A DNA stretch of 64,000 nt from contig OX457029.1 in the NCBI GenBank assembly GCA_949752745.1, forward strand, positions 12,836,039 to 12,900,038, read 5' to 3'. Below the pieces are notes generated by a model that was not told the origin of the DNA, searched no databases, and saw only the letters and a program-made list of their open reading frames with translations. Shown in pieces: positions 35,223-50,904 of this stretch. The DNA comes from Protula sp. h YS-2021. Lineage: Eukaryota > Annelida > Polychaeta > Sabellida > Serpulidae. Within the stretch, counting starts at the first letter, position 1. Each line of letters opens with the position of its first letter. The translations under genes and the position numbers were made by a program.

Positions 35223-37127
35223 TGAAATGAAGAATGTTTGAAATAAAACTGAGTGTTTTCGTTATTATCGTTGTTCTTTTCTCCATATTTGAGCTTTGCT
35301 TACAGTTGAGAAGGACGTTGAATCTTCTTATCGGAAAAAAGATAAATTTATAAATGTAAAATTAGATTTAGTCTACCAACAATAGCAAATGTTTTTTTTT
35401 TTTTTTAAATTAGATGGTGTTTCCCGAACTCCTAACGATACTTTCCCCTGGGTGAAAAAATGCCTGTTTCACTTTTCAACTAATTATTTTCATAATGCAT
35501 TTTGATTGAAAGAGCTATGGATATTGACCAAATAGGAAAATGGACATGAAGCATTAGACTGTGTTGTTTTCTTTTTTTTAAAGCTGACATACTTTTACCT
35601 ACTTTAACCCTCCTTTGACCTTTTTTGACCTATTTTACAGTGGTGAAATAATGCCTACCCCTCTTTTTATAACCATATGCGGAGAGCAGCTCCGAAATCT
35701 GTTCTGTAGGAAACGAGGGGTACTGAATGAAAATTACTTCTTTAAAAAAATTGGCTTTCCGCGTAAAGCACCTGGTCTCAAACTTTTCCGGACAGGTGGT
35801 AACACATATGACATCAATCGCCTCCACCCCCCTCCTCCCCCCGGTGGAAGATCCAAAGGAGTTTGGGATTTAGGAGTTTCGACACTTCCCCATCCCCTTC
35901 GCTACTTCGAGGGATTTTTTTCAACTTGAAACTACCCCACCCCCTAACTACCCTCACCCCCACTTGACCAAAAGCTATACCCGCCAGCGAACGCCTCTGT
36001 GGAGTCAAGTCTTTCAGTGCATAAACACTTCACTTATGCTCAATGTCGTAAAAGGGCTGCTGGTCTCTACCTGAGGAAAACATAAAGGGTACTTTTAGGT
36101 AATTTACGTCCAGATTAGATTGTGATGGTATGACCTTGAGTGTTTCATATGAATGGCTGCAATTTCTGCGGAAAGGTGTGTAATAAAATCTATATGAAAC
36201 CTTCATGTGATGAAAACAATGTTTTGACATGTTACACAACAAGTTCTAAACAATTAAAACTGGTCAATATGATTTATGACCAAATGACGTCACGTAGACG
36301 TCGTCACAAATTGCCAGACCAGTCTGCTGTGGACTAATCTTAAAACAATTTTTATTCATTGAGTTGATTCATTTATTTCGTGACTGCAAATTTGATGTAA
36401 AAAGGTAAAGTAGTATATTAAGCTGTAAATATCCCCGGTAAGTGCTTGTAGCCCACCAAACCCCACCCCCAGGGGCGGGGCTGGGGCACGCATGTACAAA
36501 CTGGTTATCATGTGTGTCCGTAACTTTTGACAATGACCACTAAAAGCCTGTTGTTAATTTCGAATTGATATACCTCCTTTGTCAACCAAACATGAACTAT
36601 AATTTTAAAATAACCCTGATTTTGTGGGAAACGCGGAGTACTGAGTGAATATTACCCAATTTTTAAAACGAAATTGGCAGTCCCCACGGACCGCGTCTGG
36701 TCAAGTGAAGCGCCCCCCCCCCCGCCCCTTTTCTCTGCGTTTTTTTTCTTGGGGGACGTACGGTAACACACAATGCCAATTGGGTATCCTGGGGCAGAGA
36801 CGCACTCACGGCTCTTCACGCTGTGCAGTACTGAAAGGGTGTACTTGAAATTGCCGGTACAAGATACCTACGCAAAGGAAAGCATTACAGAGGAGTGCAA
36901 CAAATATGTGATTTATAAGAAAATATATTTGTACCAATAATCACGATGTGATCATTTCACGCCAGCCCTTGTATTCGTGGCATTACAGAAAACACAAAAA
37001 ATCATAATATTTACAAAACTGGTCAGTATTATAAAGTTTCCAGTTCGCAAGCCACATGGTTTCTTAAGTACCGATTATTCTATGCTTTTTTCTGGAATGA
37101 GATAGAAGTTAAAATAAGAAGCAATTC

Positions 37128-37405
37128 AGCCAACATTGCGACGTCAGGATGACGTCAGAATCCGACGTTTTTGACGTGGGGGGCGACGTTGGATTTTGGT
37201 TGTATATGAAATGAAACCCGGCGTCGGTTTTTTAATTAAGTCCGACGTCGTTTTGCAACCGAAACCCGACGTCGGGTTTAGGTCGGATTGTGGTTGTATA
37301 TTCAGTAACAAAAATATTTTTAAGTCATTTGACATCTTGGAATATTAATATATTGGAATATATTCACATAAACAACCATGATTGAAAATCCGGTTGTTTG
37401 CTAGG
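37128..37405. mobile_element. Short GACGTC-rich MITE-like repeat
   Basis: It begins CAGCCAACATTGCGACGTC and ends GGTTGTTTGCTAGG, an imperfect inverted pair. It contains GACGTCGG and TTTTGGTTGTATATGAAATG blocks shared with other copies in the window. It is non-coding and probably non-autonomous. Confidence 0.65.
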
Positions 37406-37511
37406 AATTACCCGAGACCCGAGATTATTTCGCGTTTATTTTTACATTTTTGTGAATCGGAGATTCATTCCTGTGACTTACATCACTTTTGAAGGATATT
37501 TGGAGCCAATA

Positions 37512-37700
37512 AATAGCGACATCACTGTGATGGAATGTAAGGTCACATATACTGACATCACTGTTGTAGAGTTTGTGGCGTCATAAGTACTGACATAACT
37601 ATAGTAGCCTGTCTGACGTCACAACTACTGACATAGCTGCAGCAGAGTGTGTGACGTCACAAGTACTGACATATATTTGGTATGACGTATGAGGTCACCA
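37512..37700. repeat. 38-bp tandem repeat carrying GACGTCA
   Basis: TACTGACAT recurs at 37550, 37588, 37626 and 37664, exactly 38 bases apart. A degenerate first unit lies near 37512. Most units contain GTGACGTCA or TGGCGTCA (CRE-like) sequence. Confidence 0.88.
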
Positions 37701-38342
37701 ATACTGGTATCGTCGTTGTATCGTCGGATGTCATTCATATCTACATAACTATAAATATAACAAATAGATTAAAAGACTGTTAATAAAATCTAGCTGTGTT
37801 TAAATGAAACTTGTTTTTTTTATTAAACCGAAAACCTAACTATCCATTTAAATGCTACCCACTGGCATTTGCGAGCGTTTGCGTCAACTTCCAACATAAT
37901 TGCAAAAGTTCTTGGCTTAAAGGCTTCAAGTTACTCAGTAAAATGTCAGCCAAAGTGAAGAGACGTGTTGATACTTTAAGGGCCCTCAAGCAAAATAGAT
38001 ACAATTAGTGTGTGATGGAGCCGCCGTCTGCTACATGGGATGGACAAGGACATGCCAAAAGCATTTGTTTACATGATTTCTCCTTATTTTGTTTTCCAGG
38101 TCAACGTGTGCTTGAAACTACTCTTTTGATTCGCTATCTAGAACACTGGTATATTTTGTTTTCAAGCTGTTTTAAAGGAAACCGGAAAAGTATGCCTCTC
38201 TTGTTGACAGTATTAAATGTTGAAATATATTTATTCTGGAAGGAAGAACTTTACCTTTCTATAGGTAACTTTTGTTAAAATTTCATGCTTTATAAATTAA
38301 AGATTATACCAGTCAAAACCATTAATATTACTGCATTAACAA

Positions 38343-38466
38343 GGTTATACGACAATATTAACATGGTTATATGACTACTTTAAGATGATTACATAGCTGC
38401 ATTCAGATGGCTATACGACTACATCCAGATGGCTTTATGACTACATTCAGATGATTATATGACTAC
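38343..38466. repeat. 22-bp tandem repeat, about 5.6 units
   Basis: Units of the form GGCTATACGACTACATCC plus AGAT repeat in exact 22-base register from 38343. It is followed at 38672-38802 by a low-complexity ACAACCAAAT-type array. Confidence 0.88.
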
Positions 38467-40350
38467 AACAAGAAATAAACAAATAAATAAATAAATAAAC
38501 CTGAAATGTTCCCTAATTTCAACGTTTGAAAGGATTAATGTGGGTAAAAAGCATCCCACAACAATGAAGATGATCTTTGTTAAAGTTCTAAATGTTAAAT
38601 GACTTTGTTCAGTTTAAATAAATATTTCGGGTTTGATGAACATTGTACCGATGTTGAATACACAGTTAAGTTACAACCAAATCACCCCAAAATCACAACC
38701 AAATAACAACAAAATTACGACACAATTACAACCACATAACAATCAAATAACAACCAGATAATAACCATATCACGATCAAATTACAACCACATCACAACCA
38801 TAATGCTCTTACAGCATTGGGTATTGCCTAATAAAATCTCATTTCGGCATGTAAGAGTTTACATAAAAAAGGATTCATTGTAATTAAAAACTTGTTTTCG
38901 AGATTGCAACTATAATGTCACGTCTAAAATGGATGCTTCGCGTCGAGGGATGAAATGATTTGTAAACACGCAATCGTGTTTTAACACCACTTAGAGGGGT
39001 GACTAAAACACAGCACGCACGCACATTTCTCTGACGTTTCTGACAACCTCACCACAATCCCTCTCCCCCACCCCACTTACCCTACCCCATGCAGACAACA
39101 GTTGCGGCGTAGTTAATTCATCGTATCATATCCAGGCATAGAGGCAGTTTTATAAAGGTTGGAAATTGGCCCATAGACGTCTTGAACTCCAATCGGCTTT
39201 GAATAGACATAATGCTTATTGCTTTGGGTGGGTGGGGTGGGGATCACATGATAAGATAGTTGCTTGGTTAAGTCCACCTCTAAATTGAGTCCACTTTTGT
39301 GTGATCCACTTTCTAATCCCTTCAGTTTTCAGTTGTCCCTAAAGTAAGACTGCAAAAGTAACTCCAAATTAATAAGGTTTACAAAGATCCCGATCGCCCC
39401 CCCCCCTACTCCTCCAAACGTCTGCACCCTTATAAGGTACCCCCTATAGTTAAACTGGAAACTTCAGGGCAAAAAAGTCGATCTCTGAAACCCAACCATC
39501 ACCTGACCAATAATGTAATTGCTTCTGAAAAGCACCTGCAAAATGTGCCCCAAATCCGTTCAGCCTTGGTTCGGGAGTTGTCCTGTCCTAAGCAATCCGC
39601 CTCACCCACTTTGATCCTTGTTAGGCTCTGCGGCAATTCTCGTCAATTAAATTAGCAGTGTTTATTCAGCCTTGTCAATGTTACAATGTTTCACTATTAC
39701 ACCTCCCACAGCCCGTGGTTATTTTTCAGCTTTTATTTACTCAGACACTTGTATATCTTTTCTGTTTTTAAAGTTCTCTGTTAGTTTCTTTTTTTCTTTT
39801 ACATTTATCTCCTTTTTTAATTAATTTTAACCGAAGAAAATCCAAGTATCGCAAAACGATTTGGCAGTGGTATAGAAATGATCAAACAGCGGGTTGGGGG
39901 GGGGGGGTGGAAGGGCAAGGCAGGGGGTAAAGGCGTGGTGCTTACAGCAAGAACAAAAGAAAAGAAAACTGTTCCATAGGTCCCACCAGACATGTGACGG
40001 TTGATACGAGGGTCTGGATACATTCTGGGTAGATTTTTTTAGTGAACGACTGGAGTCGGTCTATCGGGTAAGTAAATCCAGATTTCGATTGCTTCCTGTT
40101 TGTGCTGAACAGGAGTGACTATACGTGTCGTGTAAAAATGTTGTTGTTCATTTGAAGGGAATCAGTCATTGATCGCTCTCTCATCAATAGTTCCACATAT
40201 TGATGTCATTTGATCTCATCGCCACGAGTAACATCTAACTTTTGTACATATCCGGATTTATTCTGCCATCTTATTGCCCATGTTAAATATAGCCGTGGAC
40301 CAGTGTGGCCAATATTAGTAAAGTAAAGGTATCACTATAACTGACTTATT

Positions 40351-40352
40351 GC

Positions 40353-40443
<91 letters not shown>

Positions 40444-40456
40444 CTCTCTCTCTCAA

Positions 40457-40498
<42 letters not shown>
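40351..40498. repeat. (TC)n microsatellite
   Basis: Nearly pure TC with two AATC interruptions, grading into TTTC at the end. It causes RERE-type frames on the minus strand. Confidence 0.97.
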
Positions 40499-40659
40499 CT
40501 TGACAACGCACAGTTTTCAGTACCTTGAATAACAAACCATTGAACGAATACACCAAGTCCATGTTTTTTGCAGGACTAGAAATTTTTATAACGAACTATT
40601 CGGGTTTTTTTTTAATTTCTTATATGTAACAGTAACATACTTTGCTGCTGCAACGTGTT

Positions 40660-40830
40660 CTTATTCTTCTTTTTTCTTCTTCTTCGCTTTCTTCTTCTTC
40701 TTCTTCTTCTTCTTCTTCTTCTTCTTCTTCTTCTTCTTTTTATTCTTGTTCCTCTTCTTCTTCTTCGTCTTCTTCTTTGGTATCTTCTTCTTTGTCTTGG
40801 TCTTCTTCTCCTTCCTATTATTCTTTTTCT
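40660..40830. repeat. (CTT)n trinucleotide repeat
   Basis: Imperfect CTT/TTC repeats giving poly-Ser, poly-Leu, poly-Arg or poly-Lys in different frames. No protein claim is justified. Confidence 0.95.
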
Positions 40831-41661
40831 TATGCTCACAACCTTTGTTAGAGGACCAATATTGAGATCGCGTGTTGCCGTCTCGGAGGACACCGGAATG
40901 ACGTGACCAGCACAACCAGATGTCTGTTGAACAAGTAATCCATAAATTTACAGAAAAAAAGACCACGCCTGTTGTATGTCACCCAAAAACGTCCAGTGAA
41001 TTGCTCTGGAGATTGGCCATGTTATTTAAATCAAAGTAGTGTTGGACACAAAAAAAAATAATCCTAATTCGGGCATTTCGTGACGTCACCGAAGCAGATC
41101 CTCATGTGTCCAAAAATATAATCTCTCTGTAATATACTGATTTCCCAATTTTCATTTGCAAGAATAAACACATTGGAAAAAAACGTCTATAAACAGGTGA
41201 TTGTTTTCTTGGTCTTTCAAGGATAACAGAATCGCGAATCTTCCCCCGAGACTACAGCCGTGCGATAATTGACCTTGGTATAAAACTGAAGCCCCCTTGC
41301 TGTGATTACCACTGCTCTAATCCAGTACTGCTGATGGGCAAAGTGCATTCTGCGGGTGTTAAACGCGTTCATGGCGAGAAGATAATGATATCGGACAAAT
41401 TTGTCTCAAGAGTAACGACTTGACTCACTCAGGAATACAGCAGTATTCATAAACGTAGAAGTGGTTGCTTCATTTTTTCTTCACACTTCGCACTAGCTTA
41501 GCATTTGCTTAACTATTTTTTCAAGATGACTGCACTTAAGAAAGCTAAGCTAATACTGCGATATTCCTTTCATACCTGCGGCTTAAATCTAAGATTAACC
41601 AATTTTGATTGTCTAAATCCGTGCCTTTTCATATCACATGTTTGCTTTGGATATGCAGTGC

Positions 41662-42150
41662 CCCAGTAAACATTGCAAAACTGGACAACGTTGTATGGAC
41701 GTCGTATTGGACGTGGAATCAATGCCGGGTTTTGGTTGTATATAAAAGTCAAACCAACGCCTACTTTTCGACGTTGGATAAACGTCTATTATCTGACTTA
41801 AAGGGTTTAAAGGGAAGTCGAAATAAAGTCTGTCTCCAGGCGTTCTGTAGACGCCGGGAAAATAAGAATCTGGAATCATCATGAAGACAGCTACAATCAT
41901 AGTGTGGTCACCTTCCCTCAGAATACCGCCAACTTAAGGTCATCAGATCACACGGGATACGCATATAAAGTCGATTTCAATTACTGTTTTTCAAAAGTAG
42001 GTGGGAAAAACTTGCGCGCTCATCAGATTATCATGTTTCGCATCCTCGTTTCGGACTACTTTCAAAGTGACGTGACATGGCTACCATTTCCGGTGAGCGA
42101 TAACACAAATCGACGTTGGTTCGACCTTAAATGTTTTCTAGGTTTGTATC
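41662..42150. mobile_element. MITE-like repeat with CCCCAGTAAACATTGC end
   Basis: It begins CCCCAGTAAACATTGC and appears to end ACCTTAAATGTTTTCTAGG, an imperfect inverse of the start. The interior has GACGTTGGATAAACGTC and GGTTTTGGTTGTATATA. A CATAGTGTGGTCACC block (about 41899) occurs inverted in the copy at 51340-51636. Confidence 0.65.
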
Positions 42151-45100
42151 AGAACATGATGTTACTCTTCAGTGTTACGTCATTATAATTTAAAGCTAAG
42201 CTAAGGGAATTCGGTGAACGTTCGTACCGCGGCTTTGCTTGGAACTAACTCATCCAGGCAGGATTAGTTAATAGCGACTGTGTGCTTTTTATACTGTGGA
42301 TTTCTCGGAATTAGTTAAGCTAATCCTAAACAAATGCACAGTATGAAAAGAGCTTAACAGACAGTGACGGTTACAGTTTTGTCGATGAAAACTTTCCTTT
42401 TCGAATTTGAAAGGGGGGTTGCAACCCTTGGATCCCTCCCCCCTTTGCAATATTTTCCAGTTATTTTTCGCTTATTTCTAGTCCGGTCTAATCCCTTAGA
42501 ACTACGGAGAATATCAGGTAAAAGTACGAACTATTATCTCAGGGGAAAGTCTATTGTGTGACCGTTGTTAGAAAACAGCTGACCTCTGAGGAGATGCATA
42601 AATACAGAACGGATACATATTTTAAAAATAGTTCCTATCTTTTGTGAGAACTATTTCCGCGGTATCCCCAGTGGTTCTGTGGAGTAAAAAGGTGTTCTAC
42701 ACAACAGACCGAAACGCCATAGAGGTTGGCTTATGGACAACTAGGATTGCATGACGTGTTTTAGGGACCATTTCCGGTAGATCCAACTTCGTTAAGTACG
42801 TCTTCTTTCCTCGGTAATGGATTTATAAGAAAATAACCCGCCGGGGGTGATAAAGACGGCAATGTGGAACCCACTGCTCTCTCACGCAAGTGTTGAAGTA
42901 CCTCATCAATGACAGTAATTCCCCCAAAGGCACATGTTCCCAGGCAAAAGGGTGGGTATGGGGGGTGGGGGGGGGGGGGAGTCGGTGTGGGAGGATGGGG
43001 TGCCGGGGAGGCCTAGTTCGTGCATTATTTGTTTGCATGCTTTGGTGTGTGGTTGTGACTGTTTCTGTGTGTTATTTCGCTGACGTAGATGCTCTTCATA
43101 TGATGGGAATCACGAAATGCCGCGATCGGTTAAGTATTGCAAAACACATTGGAACTGGATTCCAAAGTACCGTTCATAAGTCTCGTATATTTTGAGTACA
43201 AAGTACCGGGCACCAAGCTATGAACGACGTTAGTGAACAGGGAAACTGACACGTAAAGTTGGCTTCCCATGGAGCACAGAAAAACCCAAGTACAACAAAG
43301 TTCTATTGTACCGATTCGATAGAAGTGAGATTTAAGCAGTAAATATTCTAAGGTCTATCCAACATCAATTTGAGGTTGCGAACTCGATCCGACAAAACCA
43401 CCATATTGAGTCGGGTGGTACTCTGGCTGTGGTTGATCGTAACCACAACCTAACATGAAACAAAGTCTTTGACACAATGTTATTTTGTTTTTATTCTAAC
43501 CCACCCATTATCACCTATTTGCTTTTGTCTTTAAGCATTAAAATAGATAATGAAATAAAAGTAGCTATTTTGTTGCCGGAAATCCACGATTTAAAACGGA
43601 TATAGAGACTTTACAAATGTTTCGTGGTCGAAAACGAATTTATATGTATAGATTTTTGCGGCGTTTAGATGATACGATTTAGTTGAACAGCTTTTATGAA
43701 CGACAAAATTTGATCGTGTAAACACATTAACCAACTCGTTGCCAACTGTTTTTGTTGTCTCATTAGCGCCATCCAACTTTTTTGCTGAGATAGAGCTCCG
43801 TCCTATTTTTTGAAAAGGATGGACGACTCATAAAATGAAACATCAAAAAGATGGCTCGATTATCAGCGGGATCCGGGGTCACAAGTGCAAAACAACAAGA
43901 TTTTTTCAAATTGTATCCGACTTTGACGCCACATGTTAACCCCAAATCGAATGGAAGGTGGGGGAGCTGTTAACGCAGCATGCGGTCAAGGTTGTTCGAT
44001 GAAATCGAATGGTGTAAACTCGCCATAACACATACCTTACAGTCACTACTGGCTAAACAATTGTGTTAAAACACAGCTGAATATGCCATTAGAGTTTTTA
44101 TGCAATATGTGAAATCACGGCGCATGTTGCTAAAAAGGTCTTTGTATGAAGGGCACTCGACGAGCTGTTCCTTCGAACATACGTTCCATCACGGAAAGTC
44201 AAGTTAGGCAGCAAAAGGAACAGATGCTGAGGAACCTATCAATCATGTCGTACTTCTGTCGCCTAGCTAGGAAATCTGAGGAACAGATCATCTCTATCAC
44301 TCTAACAAGCTAGAGAGCAACAAAAAACAAACAAACAAACAAAACAAATAACAAAAACAACAACAAAAAACATAACCCAACGTAAAATGAAAATGATTTA
44401 TACTGGATTTCCTTGACATGTCTATGAAAGATTTAAAAAAGATCTTTTTTGTTTGCTATGTTTTACTAGCAATGTCTTATTTATTCATTTGAGAACCAAA
44501 ATGAAGGTTATAAGACACAGTTTATATTCTTATTGCAGTACACTAGCAGATGTGAAGGAACAGATAGTTCATTGCTGTTACGTTTGGTTCATCCCCCAAG
44601 CATGGATTGGAACAGCTACATCCGAACAGACCTGAAGTGGCTAGTAAAACATGTAGAACTCTATGTTCCTTGTGACATTGAGGTTGCCAGCTAAAAACTG
44701 ACCCGCAAAAGGGAATCCGGCACAAAAGGGAATCGGACATAACGGCACATTATGTCTCCGTCCATTTGGGATCCGGGTATAACGGCACCAAGTAAAAGGC
44801 AGAAATTTAGGTTCTAAGGTTATATCTTTACGACTTCGGAATTTTCAACAAAATATTGAAAAGACAAACTTCAAACAATTTTTTATTCCTATTTTCTTTT
44901 TCGCAACTATGAAAAGATTGCTACGGTCTGATTTACACAAGTTCAAAACAGAGTCAGTCTCATTTCACTCGTTTTCACAACTATGAAAACGCTGCTATGT
45001 TTCCTACGAGATTCTGCATGTTGGCAGGGCGCCACCTGGTCTTGTGTCCAACACGACGGAGGAATTATGGGATGGCCTTACCTCCAGCAGCTCGATCTTG

Positions 45101-45299
45101 ACACAAAGTCTTTAGGAGTTGCTGAAATTCTCTGTACTCGATCCACACACGCTTTTTTGGATGGATTGTCTCTCAAGTCTTGATGAATCAAGATTCTCAC
45201 TGTGCAGTCTTCTTTCTTAATGACAAAAATCAAGACCCAAATCGATGGATGGGCGCAATCTTCGAGGTAGAAAAACGGTTATTCCACCCTCACTTTGAT
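42151..45299. other. Receptor intron 1, part D: no gene recognised
   Basis: It contains a G-run near 42959-42979, an AACATC-rich repeat fragment near 43340-43460 similar to 50930-51010, and an AAAC-rich tract near 44320-44365. The 3' end of the MULE-like remnant may extend into the right side. Confidence 0.45.
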
Positions 45300-46290
45300 T
45301 ATTTGTCCTCGGGGTTGGGTTGTGTACATTCCACAGTCGGAGAATAAATCTTGGTGGCATTCTTCTCATCTAATTAGCGGCATGCCCCTGGAGTGCACGA
45401 GCCCGATCACGACGAAAAGTACCAGTGACATAGGTCGACGCAAAGTAGTCTACCAGGCATTCTGCATCATCCACAGCATTTTCGCTTAGGTGCTGCATTC
45501 CTTTTTCCACCTCATCTATGGGAGAAAGGCTACAGCGTCTAGCTTTCCTGCAAAAGCTTGAACTCTTCGTCATTCTGGTAGCGTAAGCCAATCCCAACTC
45601 CTGTATCTTTGCCTAAGTGAAGTGGTAGAAACAACCACGTACGCATAGTTTTCTTCATAAACTGACTCTTTCCTTGAACGAGACCAAATGCCGTGGCCAT
45701 AATGGTGTAACCAGCGGAACGCGTATGATGACGTAAAGCTGAGTAAACCGCCGGGGTGCCAAAGCAAGGTTACCGTCCATGCACTACGTTTCAGAGGAAG
45801 CCAGTAAGCGCAAGGCCTTCCGGGATCCAAAGACTAATATTCTGCTATCGGCATTCTGGCCTTTGTCGTAAAACAAGAAGGCCTGGGGATCGTCGCTGAT
45901 TGTTTGTGTCCATTCTCCCTCAATGTGGAGATTTTCCACGATATCAGAAACTGATTGGGCGTTGGTTGCACGTTTGCGTCCAATCATCTTTTTCATTGCC
46001 TCTTCTTTATCCATTAGCGGTCGGGCCTCGTCCAGTGCATAAGCTAGTGCTGACGGCACAGGGCACTTGGCTTGTCTTGTGAATCGTTTGCCATTTCTTT
46101 GAGAATTGCCTTTGCTTTGGCAGCTTCTACTTCGGCGATTCAAGCATCATGGTTGTGCTCTGTAGCATCTTGAGCGTCGTCCAAGTTAGCCAATATTGTT
46201 ATTGCGTCATGGCAGTGTGTGCTGCGACGGACACAGACACACCTCCAAGATATTCTTCCCGATTTCAAGGCGCTTTATGCACATATATGA
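45300..46290 (-). pseudogene. FLYWCH/MULE-like transposase remnant
   Basis: In shifting frames the minus strand reads EHNHDA followed by AEVEAAKAKAILKEMANDS (about 46170-46080), resembling the end of a FLYWCH zinc-binding domain. Next come GRKRATNAQSVSDIVENL and DSRILVFGSRKALRLLASS, then WCMDGNLALAPRRFTQLYVI (about 45800-45745). The last is the MULE domain start, where an FGxxxxLxLLAxxxxWxMDGTF-like motif is usual and the Asp is catalytic. Farther on, LVDYFASTYVTG near 45440 recalls the C-terminal LDYFExTYIG segment of such proteins. Stops and frameshifts throughout mean it is dead. The longest open piece is 46143-45784. Confidence 0.75.
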
Positions 46291-48129
46291 GACTATTCCA
46301 ACAGAGTTTTGGTTTGCTCTTATTGCTCTGAATAATTTCCATTATCACGCAATAAATGCCATAAGGGTTCTGGTGACAACAACCCTTTATATAGCATTTT
46401 CACAAGATGTGAATTCAATGGAATTTTAAATCCACAGTAAGGTTCAATCCAGTGCGAACTCGACCTCAAATGCAGTATTTCCTAAAAGAGCTGCAGAACA
46501 ATGGCATCAATGAGGGAACTAATCAGCAAAATAATTCATTGGATTAGAATAACGATAATCTCCCAGCCCGTTGACTAAATCAGGGACTGGTTAGAACACC
46601 TTGCACAAACTTCAAATACGACAATCCTATTAAAATATTTAAATTTAATAGCATCTGGAGTGAGGATTAAGCTAGGTAATTCTACCGTACTTTCTTGAGT
46701 AAATAGTTCATTCAACTTTGAGTATTTTCTTGAGTAAATATTTGAGTAAACTGTTTTTCCTTGAGTAAATCTCTAGCAGAAGCTTACGTAATAATTTTAT
46801 GTTTTGTTTATAAGAACTTTTTTATTTTCGCTGAGCCTAGATGCCTACTTTTTCACTTGAGGCCATTGTGTCCGGCTCCCAAATGGCGGGACCGTAAAGG
46901 GCGGGGCCGTTATGTTCGAACACCACAAAAAGGATAAGTGTTTTTCACTACATGTTACATTTTCACTGCCTGTGAAGGGACTAACAGTGCTTGATTACTA
47001 TTAGGACCGTTTACAGTTAAATGACACGAATTTTGTTTCAAATTGTTTAAATTTTGTATCATTGAGTGCTCTTTTTATTTTGGTTGCAACAGCAGACAAA
47101 GCCATGTTCATTCCGTAAACAGTCCTTTCTGAGCAATTGCAACGTTCCTCACAGCTCACCTCTTTAATAAAATAAACAAATAAGATATAGAGATACGATG
47201 ATTGCAAAGACAGCTGTTACAAAGGATACCATATATATAGAGAATAAAGCCTCATAAAAATGGGAATATGCTCTTTGCCCAGCATTAACCTCACTTCTCA
47301 GTCGTGCTGCGTAATACGGCACAGCGGAAGAAAAAGACGTAAGTAAGTATCTGATTTATTGTGATGGCTGCCCAGGCAATGGCTCTTCCTCTGCCCAGAC
47401 ACTTCCTTCTAACAGTACGTAAAGGTCTCCCAGGGAAAGTTGAGTGGTGGGCTGCTCACGTATCTTCTGGTTACTATGCATATCCATGACGTTTCAAAAC
47501 GACTCCTAAACGCGTACTAAGTTTGGGTAAAAACACTCTCTTTTTAACCAGAGGCAATGCCACGTTCAGAAAGAACCCCTCTGTTCACCCCTTTAAAAAT
47601 AAAATCGGCAATTCGAAGGGGGAGTGCCTGTTCTGAAAAGTAATCCCTTTCTCCGCATTTTCTTGCAAACGCTAGGCACACATATGATACGATGTGGGGC
47701 GCCCGGGACCTTTGTTTTGTTTATTATGATGTCTGCTCTAGTGATTGCTAAATGTCTGCGAAATAAAATTAGACTATTCGCCATTTAAATTAGTTTCAAT
47801 CCAGTCTCATGAAGTTGTCAATTTAGGGATAATCCTATGCATGGTTCATAACTGCCAAGTGAGCATGATTCATTTAATTATGGGTTACAGAAAAATGGCA
47901 AAGTAAAATGGTAACGGAATTAACGGTAAGCGGCTAAAATGGCAATCGGAAAACAATAAAATAGTAAATTTTCCAAACACAATAAAACAATCAAAATGTT
48001 GTCAGCTTTAACCTATTTCTCAATGACGGCAAAAGAATTGCTTCGTAAGTCTCCTGGAGTATGGCGGGTTTTTTTCTACACCCTTAATTACAGTTAACTT
48101 AGAAAATAGGGTTGTTAGTGAACTTAATT
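46291..48129. other. Receptor intron 1, part E: no gene
   Basis: About 47490-47660 carries two fragments of the CGCGGAGTACTGA-type dispersed repeat. TTGAGTAAATA recurs three times near 46690-46770. Nothing else was recognised. Confidence 0.45.
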
Positions 48130-50590
<2,461 letters not shown>

Positions 50591-50690
50591 AGTTACATTT
50601 AATGCTGCACTTCGAAAGTTTTTTTAGTCCACACCACCTACTCTCCTAGCGTAAGAGAAGTGTCCAGTCCTTGGATTTTTGTGACGTTTG

Positions 50691-50900
50691 CACTCCTTAG
50701 AATACTGTTCAGTCTACAGCGCTTCTTTTACTATCAAATCTACACTACTTGGATTACTTGCAAGTCTACACGCTTTGAAATGCTGTTCAGTCTACACCGT
50801 TTCTATTAATGTCAATTCTACACTCCTTGGGAATCTGTTAAATCCACACTCATTAGAATATTGTTTTGTCTACACCGCTTGTATTACTGACAAGTCTACA
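50691..50900. repeat. 26-bp tandem repeat, about 8 units
   Basis: Each unit ends AAGTCTACA or CAGTCTACA, with a period of 26 bases throughout most of the array. The variable half alternates between CTCCTTAGAATA-like and CCGCTTCTATTA-like versions, hinting at a 52-base higher-order unit. Confidence 0.85.
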
Positions 50901-50904
50901 AACT

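Larger units (their letters stand above)
30131..37127. other. Receptor intron 1, part B: no gene, several repeats
   Basis: It contains a T-rich tract (30503-30553), the microsatellites and duplication listed separately, C-runs (33499-33533), an AGGGAATTCACGTATT motif near 33374, and CGCGGAGTACTGA-family fragments at about 35690-35780 and 36620-36700. No frame resembles a known protein. Confidence 0.5.
38467..41661. other. Receptor intron 1, part C: no gene
   Basis: Repeats and homopolymer runs only (C-run near 39397, G-run near 39896). The large microsatellites at 40351-40498 and 40660-40830 are listed separately. Confidence 0.5.

Noticed and set aside
35615..35929. 104-aa ORF as a small protein gene
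   Set aside because: It overlaps a dispersed repeat fragment and a C-run, and translates to low-information sequence.
40612..40966. Poly-Arg, poly-Lys or poly-Ser frames as nuclear proteins
   Set aside because: They come from the (CTT)n repeat read in different frames.
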